DNA of 64,000 bases from Alphaproteobacteria bacterium (GCA_030433215.1 JAUIMC010000004.1:124001-188000), one strand, 5' to 3'. Shown: positions 34,926 through 44,658, counted from the stretch's first letter. Numbers and translations: made by a program. The notes: generated by a model from the sequence alone, not told the origin.

Positions 34926-36317
34926 TCACCATTTCCAGAAGGCGCGATTGACGAGAGCGAGCGCCACCGCCGCCTCGAGCCGGCCGAGAATCATCCCGCC
35001 CAGCAGCAGCCAGCGCAACGGCTCCTGAAAGACGGCGTAGCCGTCCGCGTGATCCGCCGCAAGCCCGATCAACGGACCGGCGTTCGCCAGCGCCGCCGTC
35101 GCCGCCGCCGCCGCAAGATCGAACGAATGCCCGCCGAGCGAAAGCGCCAGCAACAGGCCCGCGAGCGTCAGGGTGAAGACGATGAAATGCATCCACACGC
35201 CGAATTCATTGGCCACGCGCCGGGCGCCGAACACCGCGCTCGGCGTGATCAGGCGGCGGATCTCCTCGCGCGCGCGGCGCATGATCACCAGCCAGCGCAG
35301 GATCTTGAAGCCGCCTGCGGTCGAAACCGCCGCGCCGCCAATGATCGCGGTAATCAGCGCCACCAATAGCGGCGGCGCCTCGCCTATGAGATAGCCATTG
35401 GTGGTGACGAGCGACGCGGCGTTGAACAATTGCGGCGCCAGCAGGAGCATGTCCCCCGCCCCGGCGGTGATCCAGAACAGGACCGCCGCCCACAACACGA
35501 TCATCAGATAGGCGCCGGTTTCGATGTCGCGCAGTTTTTCGCGCTCGCCCTTCATCACCCGCGCCAGCAGAATGAAATTGACCCCGCCCAGAAGCGTGAA
35601 AAGGAAAATCGCCGCCTCGACGCCGGTGGAATAACCGGCAAGCCCCTCGTCATGGGGAATGAAGCCGCCTGATGCGGCCGTGGTCATCGCCATGATCACC
35701 GCGTCGAGCGTCGGCGCTCCAGCGACCGCGATCGCGGAGAAAGCGGCGAGCGTCACGATCAGATAGACCCCGGAAAAGGACACCACCGCATTGCGCAACG
35801 GGCGCAGATAGGAGTCTTCTTCGCCGCGGGAAAAAGGCGGCAACAGCGTGTCGATGCCGATAAAGGCGGGGCGGATGAAAATCGCCGCCGCGATGGCGAG
35901 CGAGCCGAGCCCCCCCAGCCATTGCAGTTCGGCGCGCCAGAGCGCGCCGGCGCGCGTCGCGATGGCGCTGTCATGAGACAGCCAGGCGCCGGTGGTGGTC
36001 ATCGCCGACACGGTTTCAAAATAGGCGTCGGAAAAGTTCAAGCCTTCCGCCATGATCGGCGGGACGGCGAACAGGGGCACGACGATCCACCAGATCAAAA
36101 TCACGACCATCGCGCCGCGAAACCCGGCGGGACGGCGCTTGCCGAGCCCGGCGGCGTAGGCGCCCGCCCCGAACAGCACGGCTGTCGACAAGGCGAACAG
36201 ATAGGCGCCCGCCGTCTCCTCGCCATCGGAAAACGCCAGGACGGTCGGCGCAATCATGGCGGCCGCCAGGATCAGCAGCAACGCCGCCGTACTGCGCAGA
36301 ATGCTCGTCAGCGCCAT
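34926..36317 (-). CDS. trkH: Trk potassium uptake channel TrkH
   Basis: A 463-residue integral membrane protein of the TrkH/KtrB family with about ten hydrophobic segments and four pore-like repeats, for instance AMTTTGAWLS, AMTTAASGGFIPHD and SAGGFKILRW, each near a glycine forming the selectivity filter. It takes up potassium with TrkA as the gating subunit, which is encoded 6 bases upstream. Confidence 0.92.
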   Translation of the reverse strand: MALTSILRSTAALLLILAAAMIAPTVLAFSDGEETAGAYLFALSTAVLFGAGAYAAGLGKRRPAGFRGAMVVILIWWIVVPLFAVPPIMAEGLNFSDAYFETVSAMTTTGAWLSHDSAIATRAGALWRAELQWLGGLGSLAIAAAIFIRPAFIGIDTLLPPFSRGEEDSYLRPLRNAVVSFSGVYLIVTLAAFSAIAVAGAPTLDAVIMAMTTAASGGFIPHDEGLAGYSTGVEAAIFLFTLLGGVNFILLARVMKGEREKLRDIETGAYLMIVLWAAVLFWITAGAGDMLLLAPQLFNAASLVTTNGYLIGEAPPLLVALITAIIGGAAVSTAGGFKILRWLVIMRRAREEIRRLITPSAVFGARRVANEFGVWMHFIVFTLTLAGLLLALSLGGHSFDLAAAAATAALANAGPLIGLAADHADGYAVFQEPLRWLLLGGMILGRLEAAVALALVNRAFWKW

Positions 36318-36323
36318 GAAGCC

Positions 36324-37697
36324 TTAGAAATATTCGATGCTGACGCGGAACATCTGTTCGACGTCTTTGACGTTTTCGCGCATGGACATCAGGACCACCC
36401 GGTCGCCGGCGTTGATTACCATCTCGCCCGTGGGCATCTGCACCTCGTTGTCGCGGTAAACGGCGCCGATCATCACGCCTTCGGGCAGTTGCGCCTCGCG
36501 CAAGGGTTTGCCCACAAGCGGCGATGTTTCGAGCGCCACGGCGTCGATCAATTCGGCCGCGCCGTCGGAGAGGGAATAGACGCCCTTGATGCGGCCGCGG
36601 CGGATATGCTGGAGGATCGTCGAAATGGTCGTCGCGCGCGGGTCCACATAGCGGTCGACGCCGACGGCCTCGGAGATCGGCCCGTAATCCTGATCGTTGA
36701 TCAGCGCCATGGAGCGGCGCGAGCCTTCGCGCTTGGCGACGACGCCGGCGAGAATGTTCACCTGGTCATTGTCAGTTACGGAGACCACGGTTTCCGCTTC
36801 CGCGACGCCGGCCTCGCGCAGGATCTCGCGGTCGAGCCCGTCGCCCTGCAACACAATGGAGCGCTCAAGCTCTTCGGCGATCATTTCCGCGCGCTTGCGG
36901 TCCTTCTCGATGAGACGGATTTTCATCGCGCCGATTTTCTCAAGCCCCTTGGCGACAAAAAGCCCGATATTGCCGCCGCCCACAATGATGACGCGCCGCG
37001 CCTGGCGCGCCGCCTCGCCCATGATTTCAAGGGCGCGCGAAACATCGGCGCGGTCGGCGATGAAAAACACTCGGTCGCCGGCTTCGAGCATGTCGCCGGA
37101 ATGGGCGCGCCACATATTGTCCCCGCGCTTCACGGCGACGATGGTGATCTTCAGATCGGGAAACAGCTCGGCGACCTGGCGCAGCGGCGTGTTCAGGATC
37201 GGACAGTCGTCGCGCAGCTTCACGCCCACCGCCCAGACCCGTCCGTCAACGAAGGTCTTGAGTTCGAAAGCGCCCGGCGTCGACAGCCGCTGGATGATCG
37301 CTTCGGACACTTCGCGCTCCGGCGAGATGACGACGTCGATGGGCAGATGGTTGCGCGAGAAGATGTCGGAATAGCGCGGGTCGAGATAGCCCTGCGCGCG
37401 CACCCGGGCGATTTTCGTGGGCACCTTGAACAGCGAATGGGCGATCTGGCAGGCGACCATGTTCACTTCGTCGGAGAAGGTGACGGCGATCACCATGTCC
37501 GCTTCGCGGGCGCCCGCCTCCTCCATGGTTTCGGGATAGGCGCCGTTGCCGACGACGCCGCGCACGTCGATGCGCTCGGTGACGGCGCGGATCAATTCCT
37601 TCGACTGATCGACGACGGTCACTTCGTTGTTCTCGCGCGACAGGCGCCGCGCGATGCCGACGCCCACGCGGCCGGCGCCGCAAACGATCACGCGCAT
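36324..37697 (-). CDS. trkA: Trk system potassium transporter subunit TrkA
   Basis: A 457-residue cytosolic regulator with two tandem RCK units. The first nucleotide-binding motif is VIVCGAGRVGVGIARRLSRENNEVTVVD at the very N-terminus, the second VIIVGGGNIGLFVAKGLEKIG near residue 235. Each is followed by a TrkA-C domain. It binds NAD(H)/ATP and gates TrkH. Its position behind ntrX matches the alphaproteobacterial ntrYX-trkA arrangement. Confidence 0.95.
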   Translation of the reverse strand: MRVIVCGAGRVGVGIARRLSRENNEVTVVDQSKELIRAVTERIDVRGVVGNGAYPETMEEAGAREADMVIAVTFSDEVNMVACQIAHSLFKVPTKIARVRAQGYLDPRYSDIFSRNHLPIDVVISPEREVSEAIIQRLSTPGAFELKTFVDGRVWAVGVKLRDDCPILNTPLRQVAELFPDLKITIVAVKRGDNMWRAHSGDMLEAGDRVFFIADRADVSRALEIMGEAARQARRVIIVGGGNIGLFVAKGLEKIGAMKIRLIEKDRKRAEMIAEELERSIVLQGDGLDREILREAGVAEAETVVSVTDNDQVNILAGVVAKREGSRRSMALINDQDYGPISEAVGVDRYVDPRATTISTILQHIRRGRIKGVYSLSDGAAELIDAVALETSPLVGKPLREAQLPEGVMIGAVYRDNEVQMPTGEMVINAGDRVVLMSMRENVKDVEQMFRVSIEYF

Positions 37698-37742
37698 GAT
37701 CCGATCCTCTTCCTTTTCGCTCCGCGGGTCTTAGCCGGGGTC

Positions 37743-39131
37743 CTACGCGCTTTCAACGCGGGCCTGGCCGTTGACGCCAAGGGCTTTCAGCTTGCGGTGC
37801 AGCGCCGAGCGCTCCATGCCGATAAACGCCGCCGTCCGGGATATATTGCCGCCGAATCGGTTGATCTGCGCAATCAGATATTCCCGCTCGAAGCGCTCGC
37901 GCGCCTCGCGCAGGGGAAGCGTGATGATCTGTTCGAGCCCCTCGCCCGCCGGGATCGACAGGCCGGAATCCATGACCTCGGTCGGCAGGTGCTCGCAGGT
38001 GATCTCGATCTCCGGGTCGCGGCCCATGAGAATGAGCGTCCTTTCGATGACATTGCGCAACTGACGGACATTGCCCGGCCAGGCGCAGGCCTGAAGCGCC
38101 GCCATCGCTTCCGCCGAAAGCGGACGCTTGGGCAGGCCGCAGGACTTGGCGATGCGGTCGACGAAAAAGGCGGTGAGCGCGGGGATGTCCTCGCGCCGCT
38201 CGTCAAGCCCCGGGGCGTTGATCGACACCACATTGAGACGGTGAAAAAGGTCTTCGCGGAAACGGCCTTCGCCGGCGAGCCCCAGAAGGTCCTGTGACGT
38301 GGTCGAGACGATGCGCACATCGACCTCCACCGCTTTCTGGGCGCCGACGCGCTTAAAGCGCTGCTCCACGAGAACGCGCAGGATCTTGCCTTGCGTTTCA
38401 AGCGGCATGTCCGAGATCTCGTCGAACATCAAGGTGCCGCCATGGGCTCTTTCCATCAAGCCGACGGCGCGCGCATCGCCGTTCTCATCCTCGATGCCGA
38501 ACAGCTCCTCCTCCATGCGGTCCGGCGCGATGGAGGCGGCGCTGACCACTACGAAAGGCCGCGTCGACCGGCCCGAGCGCGCATGCAAAAGCCGCGCGAT
38601 CATTTCCTTGCCGGAGCCCGGCGGGCCGGAGATAAGGACGCGCGAGCGGGCGTCCGCAACGCGCTCGATGACATTGCGCAGGGAGGCGACGGCGGCGGAC
38701 GAGCCGATAAGGCCCCAGTCGGGGGCGCGCTCGCGCAGCTCCGAAACCTCGCGGGTGAGCCGCGCCGCCTCGAGCGCGCGGGTCGTCGCGAGGATCAGCC
38801 GGTCTGCGTTGAACGGCTTTTCGACAAAGTCGTACGCGCCCTTCTTGATCGCCGCGACCGCGGTCTCGATCGTTCCGTGCCCGGAGATAATGACCACGGG
38901 AATTTCCGGATGCAGCTTTTTCAGGGCCTCGAGAATTTCGATCCCGTCCATCTCCGAGTTCTGCAGCCAGACATCGAGAATGACGAGCGAGGGCAGCCGG
39001 TCGCGCACCGCCGCCAGCGCTTCGGTGGAATTCGCCGCCGTGCGGGGCGCGAAGCCCTCATCCTCGAGGATGCCCGAGATCAGATCCCGGATGTCTTCCT
39101 CGTCGTCCACAATCAGAACATCGACACTCAT
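37743..39131 (-). CDS. ntrX: Response regulator NtrX (sigma-54 activator family)
   Basis: A 462-residue three-domain regulator. The receiver (1-120) has DVLIVDDEEDIR and phosphoacceptor Asp53 in LVILDVWLQ. The AAA+ domain (about 145-375) has GPPGSGKEMIARLLHARS and GGTLMFDEISDMPLETQGKIL. A Fis-type helix-turn-helix ends the protein (GNISRTAAFIGMERSALHRKLKALG). The sigma-54-contacting GAFTGA loop is absent; its position reads LFGIEDENGDARAVGLMERA, as in other alphaproteobacterial NtrX proteins, so it may not act through sigma-54. Paired with NtrY 18 bases upstream. Confidence 0.95.
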   Translation of the reverse strand: MSVDVLIVDDEEDIRDLISGILEDEGFAPRTAANSTEALAAVRDRLPSLVILDVWLQNSEMDGIEILEALKKLHPEIPVVIISGHGTIETAVAAIKKGAYDFVEKPFNADRLILATTRALEAARLTREVSELRERAPDWGLIGSSAAVASLRNVIERVADARSRVLISGPPGSGKEMIARLLHARSGRSTRPFVVVSAASIAPDRMEEELFGIEDENGDARAVGLMERAHGGTLMFDEISDMPLETQGKILRVLVEQRFKRVGAQKAVEVDVRIVSTTSQDLLGLAGEGRFREDLFHRLNVVSINAPGLDERREDIPALTAFFVDRIAKSCGLPKRPLSAEAMAALQACAWPGNVRQLRNVIERTLILMGRDPEIEITCEHLPTEVMDSGLSIPAGEGLEQIITLPLREARERFEREYLIAQINRFGGNISRTAAFIGMERSALHRKLKALGVNGQARVESA

Positions 39132-39149
39132 ATACGCCCTTCCCTGAGC

Positions 39150-41417
39150 TTATTCCGCAGCGACCTGCGCCGCCGCGGTTTTCTGCCGCAACAATGAAAT
39201 GGTGATCCGCGCGCCGGTCGGTCCCAGCGACTGATCGTCGGCGAATTCAAGCGATCCGCCATGTTCTTCCGCGACCTTCTTGACGATCGCCAGCCCCAGC
39301 CCGGTGCCTTTGGCGCGGGTGGTCATATAGGGCTCGGCGAGCCGGTGACGCTCCTCCTTCGGGAGGCCGACGCCGTTATCGGTGATCACGACCTTCGACA
39401 GGGGGCCGTCATTTTCGATGCGCACGACAATGCGGCCTGCGGGGCCGTCTTCATCCTCGGCGACGCGCGCGCCGATAGACTCCGCCGCATTCTTCAGGAG
39501 GTTCGACAAAGCCTGCACGATCAGGCGGCCGTCGCAATCGACCTGCACCGGTTCGGCGGTTTCCTTCACCATGAACTCCACATCGGGAAACGCGACCTTC
39601 TGCGGGAACACCGCGGCCTTGACGAGTTCGTGCAGGTCCTCGGTGTTAATGACCGGCTTTGGCATGCGCGCGAAGGACGAGAACTCGTCGACCATGCGCC
39701 CGATATCGCTGACCTGGCGGATGATGGTTTCGGTGCAGCGCTCGAAGACGTCCGGGTTGGACTGGATTTCACTGCTGTATTTGCGCCGCAGCCGTTCCGC
39801 CGAAAGCTGGATCGGCGTCAGCGGGTTCTTGATCTCATGCGCAATACGGCGCGCCACGTCGCCCCAGGCGGCGTTGCGCTGGGCAGCGATCAACTGGGTG
39901 ATGTCGTCGAAGGTGGCGACATAGCGCCCGCCCTCGCCGGCCTTGTCGTTCACCACGCGCACATTGAGAGTCCGGACGCGGCCCGCGCGGGTGAGGTCAA
40001 TCTGGTCCCCGACTTCGGTGTAAGAAGACTGCTCCGATTGCTCGAGCAGCGCGGCGAGCTCCGGCATGATCTCTTTGATGTTCTGGCCGGTGAGCCTGCC
40101 GGGATCTTCGCCGAGGAGTTCGGCGGCGGATTTGTTGGCGATGGTGATGCGCCCGTCGGCGGCGAGGCCGATGACGCCCGCGGACACGCCCGACAGCACC
40201 GCCTCGGTGAAGCGGCGGCGTTCGTCGAACTGGCGGTTGGTGTCGATGAGATCGTCGCGCTGGGTCTGAAGCTGCGCGGTCATGTGGTTCATGGAGCGCG
40301 CCAGCGCGCCAAGCTCGCCGTCTTCCTTGTGCACCTCGACGCGCGCGCCGAGCTCGCCGCCGGAAACGCGCTCGGCCATATTGACGAGACGCCCGATGGG
40401 CTGGACGAGGCGCGTCGCCGCCCACAAAGCGAGCCAGATCGCGCCGAACAGAATGATGATCGCCAGCACCACATAGCCGGCGAGGAACACCCGTTCGAGG
40501 CGGGCGCGGCCGAGCTTGGCTTCTTCCCAGTCCTCGACGACCTGCCTTGCGGAAATGATGCGCGCCGTCGTCTGCGGATCGATGCGGTAATAGGCGATCA
40601 GAAAACCGCCGCCATAATCCTCGATGGGGAGCGTGCCCCGGAACATGTCGTAGGTTTCGTCATTATTGACGCCGAACACGAACTGCCCGCCGGGGACGGG
40701 GTTTTCCCTGATCTTGTTGAAGATCTCGGCCGAAGGCAGCGTGTAATTGGCTTGCTCGAGCTCCGCCCGGACGAGGAGGTTCATATCTCCGTCCATGAGA
40801 TAGAGCGCCGAGAGGCCGCGCACCTGGCCTTGCGCGAAAATATAGCGCCGGAAGGAAATGGGCGTCTGTTCAAAGCCGATGCCCGCCTCTTCCTGGCGGT
40901 GAATGTCATAGGCGATTTCGCGGATCGTCTGCTGGGCTTCCGCCGAGTTGAAATCGATAAGACCGCGGGCGAGGTCGCGCGCCGTTTCCTGATAGCGGTC
41001 GATCCGTTCACTGAAGACATCGTTGAGGCTGGCGCGCAGGATAGTAAACGCAAACAGAAACGCGATCACCGCCGGCACCACGGCGAGCGCGGAGAAGATG
41101 CCCACAAGCTGGATATGCGTGCGCGAGCCGGCGAGCTGGTTGCGGCGGTTCGACCAGACATGGAAAAGCCGCACGCCGACGAGCAGCGCAAAGCCCAAGG
41201 CAATGACGATGTTGCCGATGATCATCCACATCAGGAAGGTGCGGTCGATGCGCTCGACCAGCGGCGACATCAAAAACCATGTGGTGAAAAAGGCGACAGC
41301 GCCCGCGCCAAACAAAGCCGCGGCGGCGGTCGTGTTCGAAAGCGCCCATTGCGGGATGAACCGCCGGGAGGCGGCGTCCTTATCGCCCTGGTTTTGAGTC
41401 AGACTGCTCAACTCCAC
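39150..41417 (-). CDS. ntrY: Sensor histidine kinase NtrY
   Basis: A 755-residue membrane kinase starting with GTG. Four hydrophobic segments (three before residue 125, one near 310) bracket a periplasmic sensor region. A HAMP domain (RLVQPIGRLVNMAERVSGGELGARVEV) and a PAS domain (about 395-510) precede the phosphoacceptor RRIAHEIKNPLTPIQLSAERLRRKY (His about 527). The ATPase domain carries NLLKNAAESI, DNGVGLPKEERHRLAEPYMTTRAKGTGLGLAIVKK. NtrY senses redox or nitrogen-related cues and phosphorylates NtrX. The expected ntrBC genes do not precede it. Confidence 0.95.
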   Translation of the reverse strand: MELSSLTQNQGDKDAASRRFIPQWALSNTTAAAALFGAGAVAFFTTWFLMSPLVERIDRTFLMWMIIGNIVIALGFALLVGVRLFHVWSNRRNQLAGSRTHIQLVGIFSALAVVPAVIAFLFAFTILRASLNDVFSERIDRYQETARDLARGLIDFNSAEAQQTIREIAYDIHRQEEAGIGFEQTPISFRRYIFAQGQVRGLSALYLMDGDMNLLVRAELEQANYTLPSAEIFNKIRENPVPGGQFVFGVNNDETYDMFRGTLPIEDYGGGFLIAYYRIDPQTTARIISARQVVEDWEEAKLGRARLERVFLAGYVVLAIIILFGAIWLALWAATRLVQPIGRLVNMAERVSGGELGARVEVHKEDGELGALARSMNHMTAQLQTQRDDLIDTNRQFDERRRFTEAVLSGVSAGVIGLAADGRITIANKSAAELLGEDPGRLTGQNIKEIMPELAALLEQSEQSSYTEVGDQIDLTRAGRVRTLNVRVVNDKAGEGGRYVATFDDITQLIAAQRNAAWGDVARRIAHEIKNPLTPIQLSAERLRRKYSSEIQSNPDVFERCTETIIRQVSDIGRMVDEFSSFARMPKPVINTEDLHELVKAAVFPQKVAFPDVEFMVKETAEPVQVDCDGRLIVQALSNLLKNAAESIGARVAEDEDGPAGRIVVRIENDGPLSKVVITDNGVGLPKEERHRLAEPYMTTRAKGTGLGLAIVKKVAEEHGGSLEFADDQSLGPTGARITISLLRQKTAAAQVAAE

Positions 41418-41629
41418 GCCATCCTGAGGGGCGTTTCACGCCGGCCTCGCCTTCGCCTCTCGCTCCCTGCCGATTCGCCCTTCCCTGAGCCACGGCAGAC
41501 CAGACGCCCCCAAACCCGCCGGATGGTGCGTCTGTTGTTGCCGAAAATCAACACATTTGTTGCCAAAATGAAACAGCGTAAATTTTCGCCGGTCGGCTGT
41601 GGAAAAGAGGCGCGCCTCGCCTGCCTGAC

Positions 41630-42655
41630 TTAAGCGGCGGATTTCCTGGCCGCAGCTTCGTCAGCCAAACCGGTCTCGCCCTCGAAAAACCCGGCCAGCG
41701 CGTCCAGCGCCCGCTCCGGCGAGGCGATCCGGCACAGCGCGCTGCGGAAGGCGCGGCGCCGGGCGGGGTCGAGATCGAGGGCCAGATGATCCACCGTCGC
41801 CGCCAGATGCTTCCGCGCCATGCGCACGCCGAGCGGCGCCCCGTAATGCTCGATGGTCTCTTTATAATGGGCGAGCGCGGCGTCGCGCTGCGCCTCGAGC
41901 ACCGGCGGCGTCATCGCCCCGCCGGTTTCGAGCGCCTTCGCTACCGCGCCCGGCAGCCAGGGCCGGCCCGTCGCCGCGCGGCCAATCATGACGCCGTCGG
42001 CGCCGGACTGTTTCAGGGCTTCGCGCGCCGTGATCTCGTCCACGATGTCGCCATTGACAATCACCGGAACCGACACCGCCTCTTTCACTGCGCGCACCGC
42101 CGACCAGTCCGCGGTTCCCGTATAGAAGTCGTTGCGGGTGCGGCCATGAACCGTGACCATTTTCACACCGGCGCTTTCGGCGCGGGACGCAAGCTCCGGC
42201 GCGTTGAGGCAATCCCAGTCCCAGCCGAGACGCATCTTGAGGGTCACCGGCTTTGCGGTCGCCGCGACCGTCGCCTCGATCAGCGTCAGGGCGTGATCGA
42301 GATCGCGCATCAGCGCCGAGCCGGAAAGAACGCCGGTCACCTGGCGCGAGGGACAGCCCATATTGATGTCGACGACATCGGCGCCGGCGGCTTCCGCAAG
42401 CCTTGCGCCTTCGGCCATCCAGCGCGCCTCGCGGCCCGCAAGCTGGACGACGAAGGGAAAGATCTCGCCGTCGCCCTCGGCCCGGCGCACGACGTCCGGG
42501 CGGCCCCGCGCCAGCTCCTCGCAGGCGGTCATTTCCGACACCACCAACCCCGCCCCGAACCGAGCGACCGCCCTGCGGAACGGCAGGTCCGAGACGCCCG
42601 ACATGGGCGCCAGAGCGACGGCGTTCTTCAGCGTGATGTCGGCGATCGAAAACAT
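41630..42655 (-). CDS. dusB: tRNA dihydrouridine synthase DusB
   Basis: A 341-residue flavoenzyme reducing specific uridines of tRNA. VALAPMSGVSDLPFRRAVARFGAGL is the FMN-binding opening, the catalytic cysteine sits in VVDINMGCPSRQVTGVLSGSALM, and VTVHGRTRNDFYTGTADW and DGVMIGRAATGRPWL complete the barrel. Formerly nifR3, it usually heads the ntrBC-ntrYX cluster in alphaproteobacteria; here ntrY follows it directly after a 212-base spacer. It is divergent from ispDF with 73 bases between starts. Confidence 0.94.
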   Translation of the reverse strand: MFSIADITLKNAVALAPMSGVSDLPFRRAVARFGAGLVVSEMTACEELARGRPDVVRRAEGDGEIFPFVVQLAGREARWMAEGARLAEAAGADVVDINMGCPSRQVTGVLSGSALMRDLDHALTLIEATVAATAKPVTLKMRLGWDWDCLNAPELASRAESAGVKMVTVHGRTRNDFYTGTADWSAVRAVKEAVSVPVIVNGDIVDEITAREALKQSGADGVMIGRAATGRPWLPGAVAKALETGGAMTPPVLEAQRDAALAHYKETIEHYGAPLGVRMARKHLAATVDHLALDLDPARRRAFRSALCRIASPERALDALAGFFEGETGLADEAAARKSAA

Positions 42656-42728
42656 TCTTCAGGGTTCATGTTGGCGGCGGCCGTGTTTAACCGCTAAACC
42701 ATGGTGTTACAAATAACTTTGGGATTCC

Positions 42729-43916
42729 ATGGTTAAGCTGAACACTATCGCTGTCATCGTCGCCGCAGGCCGGGGCGCGCGCGCCGGGGCCGGCGGGCCG
42801 AAACAATACCGCCAGCTCGCCGGACGGGCCGTCCTCGCCCGCACGGCGGAAGCCTTCCTCTCCCACCCCGATATCGACGGCGTGCGCGTCATCATTCATC
42901 GCGACGACCGCGCCGAATACGACGCGGCCATGGGCGCGCTCCTCGAAAACAAGAAACTCATGGAGCCCGTCACCGGAGGCGCCGAGCGTCAGGACTCCGT
43001 GCGTCTCGGTCTTGAGAGCATCGCCGAGAATAAACCGATGCGCGTCCTCATTCACGACGCGGCGCGGCCCTTCATCGACGCCGCCGCCATCACCCGGGTC
43101 ATCAACGCCCTCGACACCGCCGACGGCGCCATTGCGGCCCTGCCCGTGCACGACACGCTGAAGCGCCAGGACGCGGACGGGCGGATCGCCGCGACTGTGC
43201 CCCGCGATGCGCTGTGGCGGGCGCAGACGCCGCAGGGCTTTCACTTCGACAAAATCCTCGCCGCCCATCGCGCGGCGGAGGGCAAGACCCTCACCGACGA
43301 CGCCGCGGTCGCGGAAGAAGCGGGCCTTGCCGTGACGCTCGCTCCGGGCTCGCCAGACAATATGAAACTGACCCAGGCCGAGGATTTCGGCATGGCCGAA
43401 ACCCTGCTCGGCCGGAAAGACAAGCACATGGAATACCGCACCGGGCACGGCTATGACGTTCACGCCTTCGAGGAGGGCGACGCCGTGATGCTCTGCGGCG
43501 TCGAAATTCCTCATACGCACAAGCTCAAAGGCCATTCCGACGCCGACGCCGGGATGCACGCGCTGACCGACGCGATTCTCGGCGCCATCGGCGAAGGCGA
43601 TATCGGCGATCACTTCCCGCCTTCCGATCCGCAATGGAAAGGCGCGCCCAGCCATGTCTTTCTCGAAAAGGCGCGCGACCTCGTCGCCCGCTACAAAGGC
43701 AAGATCGTTCATTGCGACGTGACGCTGATCTGCGAGGCGCCGAAAATCGGGCCCCATCGCGACCGCATGCGCGCGGCCCTAGCCGTCATTCTCAACATTG
43801 ACGAGCTCCGCGTCTCCGTAAAGGCGACGACGACGGAGAAACTCGGCTTTACGGGCCGCGGCGAAGGCCTCGCCGCCATGGCGACGGCGACTGTCGCACT
43901 GCCGGTCACGGAGTAA
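42729..43916 (+). CDS. ispDF: Bifunctional IspD/IspF (methylerythritol phosphate pathway)
   Basis: A 395-residue fusion. Residues 1-230 are IspD, MEP cytidylyltransferase, with IAVIVAAGRGARAGAGGPKQYRQLAGRAVL and VLIHDAARPFID. Residues about 234-395 are IspF, MECDP synthase, with the zinc motif GYDVHAF, then KLKGHSDADAGMHALTDAILGA and GDIGDHFPPSDPQWKG. The fusion is typical of alphaproteobacteria. It supplies IPP/DMAPP precursors. The DUF2007 gene follows after 3 bases. Confidence 0.96.
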   Translation: MVKLNTIAVIVAAGRGARAGAGGPKQYRQLAGRAVLARTAEAFLSHPDIDGVRVIIHRDDRAEYDAAMGALLENKKLMEPVTGGAERQDSVRLGLESIAENKPMRVLIHDAARPFIDAAAITRVINALDTADGAIAALPVHDTLKRQDADGRIAATVPRDALWRAQTPQGFHFDKILAAHRAAEGKTLTDDAAVAEEAGLAVTLAPGSPDNMKLTQAEDFGMAETLLGRKDKHMEYRTGHGYDVHAFEEGDAVMLCGVEIPHTHKLKGHSDADAGMHALTDAILGAIGEGDIGDHFPPSDPQWKGAPSHVFLEKARDLVARYKGKIVHCDVTLICEAPKIGPHRDRMRAALAVILNIDELRVSVKATTTEKLGFTGRGEGLAAMATATVALPVTE

Positions 43917-43919
43917 CCC

Positions 43920-44156
43920 ATGAAAGAGCTTGTCCGCACCAACAATCCGGCGCTCCTGAGTTTCGTGCAGAGCCTTCTTGCCGAAGCGGAGATCAACTTC
44001 CTCCTCGCCGACCAGCATGCGAGCGTTATGGACGGCTCCATCGGCGCCCTGCCCCGGCGCATTCTCGTGCCGGACGAGGATTTCGATGAGGCCCGGCGCA
44101 TCATGCGCGAGGCGGATATCGGCGACGAGATCAGCCGCACCCACAATAAGGACTGA
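43920..44156 (+). CDS. DUF2007 domain protein (putative signal-transducing)
   Basis: A 78-residue protein matching the DUF2007 alpha/beta pattern: LVRTNNPALLSFVQSLLAEAEINFLLADQHAS, then GALPRRILVPDEDFDEARRIMREADI. It resembles the regulatory fold of nitrogen PII-related proteins, but no ligand is known. It starts 3 bases after ispDF and ends 4 bases before the CinA-C gene, so it belongs to their operon. The gene pair with ispDF/cinA recurs in alphaproteobacteria. Confidence 0.85.
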   Translation: MKELVRTNNPALLSFVQSLLAEAEINFLLADQHASVMDGSIGALPRRILVPDEDFDEARRIMREADIGDEISRTHNKD

Positions 44157-44160
44157 CCGC

Positions 44161-44658
44161 ATGACCCAGACCCATCGCATCTGGTCTCTCGCGCAAGCCA
44201 TCATCGACAAGGCCGGCGCTGAAGGCATGATGGTGGCGACGGCGGAATCCTGCACCGGCGGGCTGATCGCCGGCGCCCTCACCGACGTGCCCGGCTCCTC
44301 CGCGGTGGTGGAACGCGGCTTCGTCACCTATTCCAACGAAGCCAAGAACGAAATGCTCGGCGTGCCCATGGGCGTCATCGAGCGCCATGGCGCCGTCAGC
44401 GCCGCCGTCGCGCGGGCGATGGCGAAAGGCGCGCTTTCACATTCGCGCGCCGACATCGCCGTCTCCGTCACCGGCATCGCAGGACCCGACGGCGGCACCG
44501 CGCGCAAGCCCGTAGGCCTCGTCTGGTTCGGCCTTGCCGTAAAAGACGGTCCGACGCGAATCGAACGCCGCGTTTTCGCCGACGGCTCGCGTGATTTCGT
44601 CAGAACCAAGGCCACCGAAACAGCCCTGCATCTCATTCTGACCGCACTCAGCGCGTAA
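44161..44658 (+). CDS. CinA C-terminal domain protein (nicotinamide-nucleotide amidohydrolase)
   Basis: A 165-residue CinA-C/PncC protein, which hydrolyses nicotinamide mononucleotide to nicotinate mononucleotide in pyridine-nucleotide salvage. The opening MMVATAESCTGGLIAGALTDVPGSSAVVERGFVTYSNEAKNEMLGV is the family signature, with TGIAGPDGG as the second motif. The start at 44161 is fixed by spacing after DUF2007. The N-terminal CinA half is encoded separately at 4028-4786. Confidence 0.93.
   Translation: MTQTHRIWSLAQAIIDKAGAEGMMVATAESCTGGLIAGALTDVPGSSAVVERGFVTYSNEAKNEMLGVPMGVIERHGAVSAAVARAMAKGALSHSRADIAVSVTGIAGPDGGTARKPVGLVWFGLAVKDGPTRIERRVFADGSRDFVRTKATETALHLILTALSA

Noticed and set aside
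35922-41633. Very long plus-strand open frames opposite ntrY, ntrX, trkA and trkH
   Set aside because: The translations are His/Arg/Asp-rich with no recognisable domains, as expected from the antisense of GC-rich genes. The minus-strand genes have clear domains and a conserved order.
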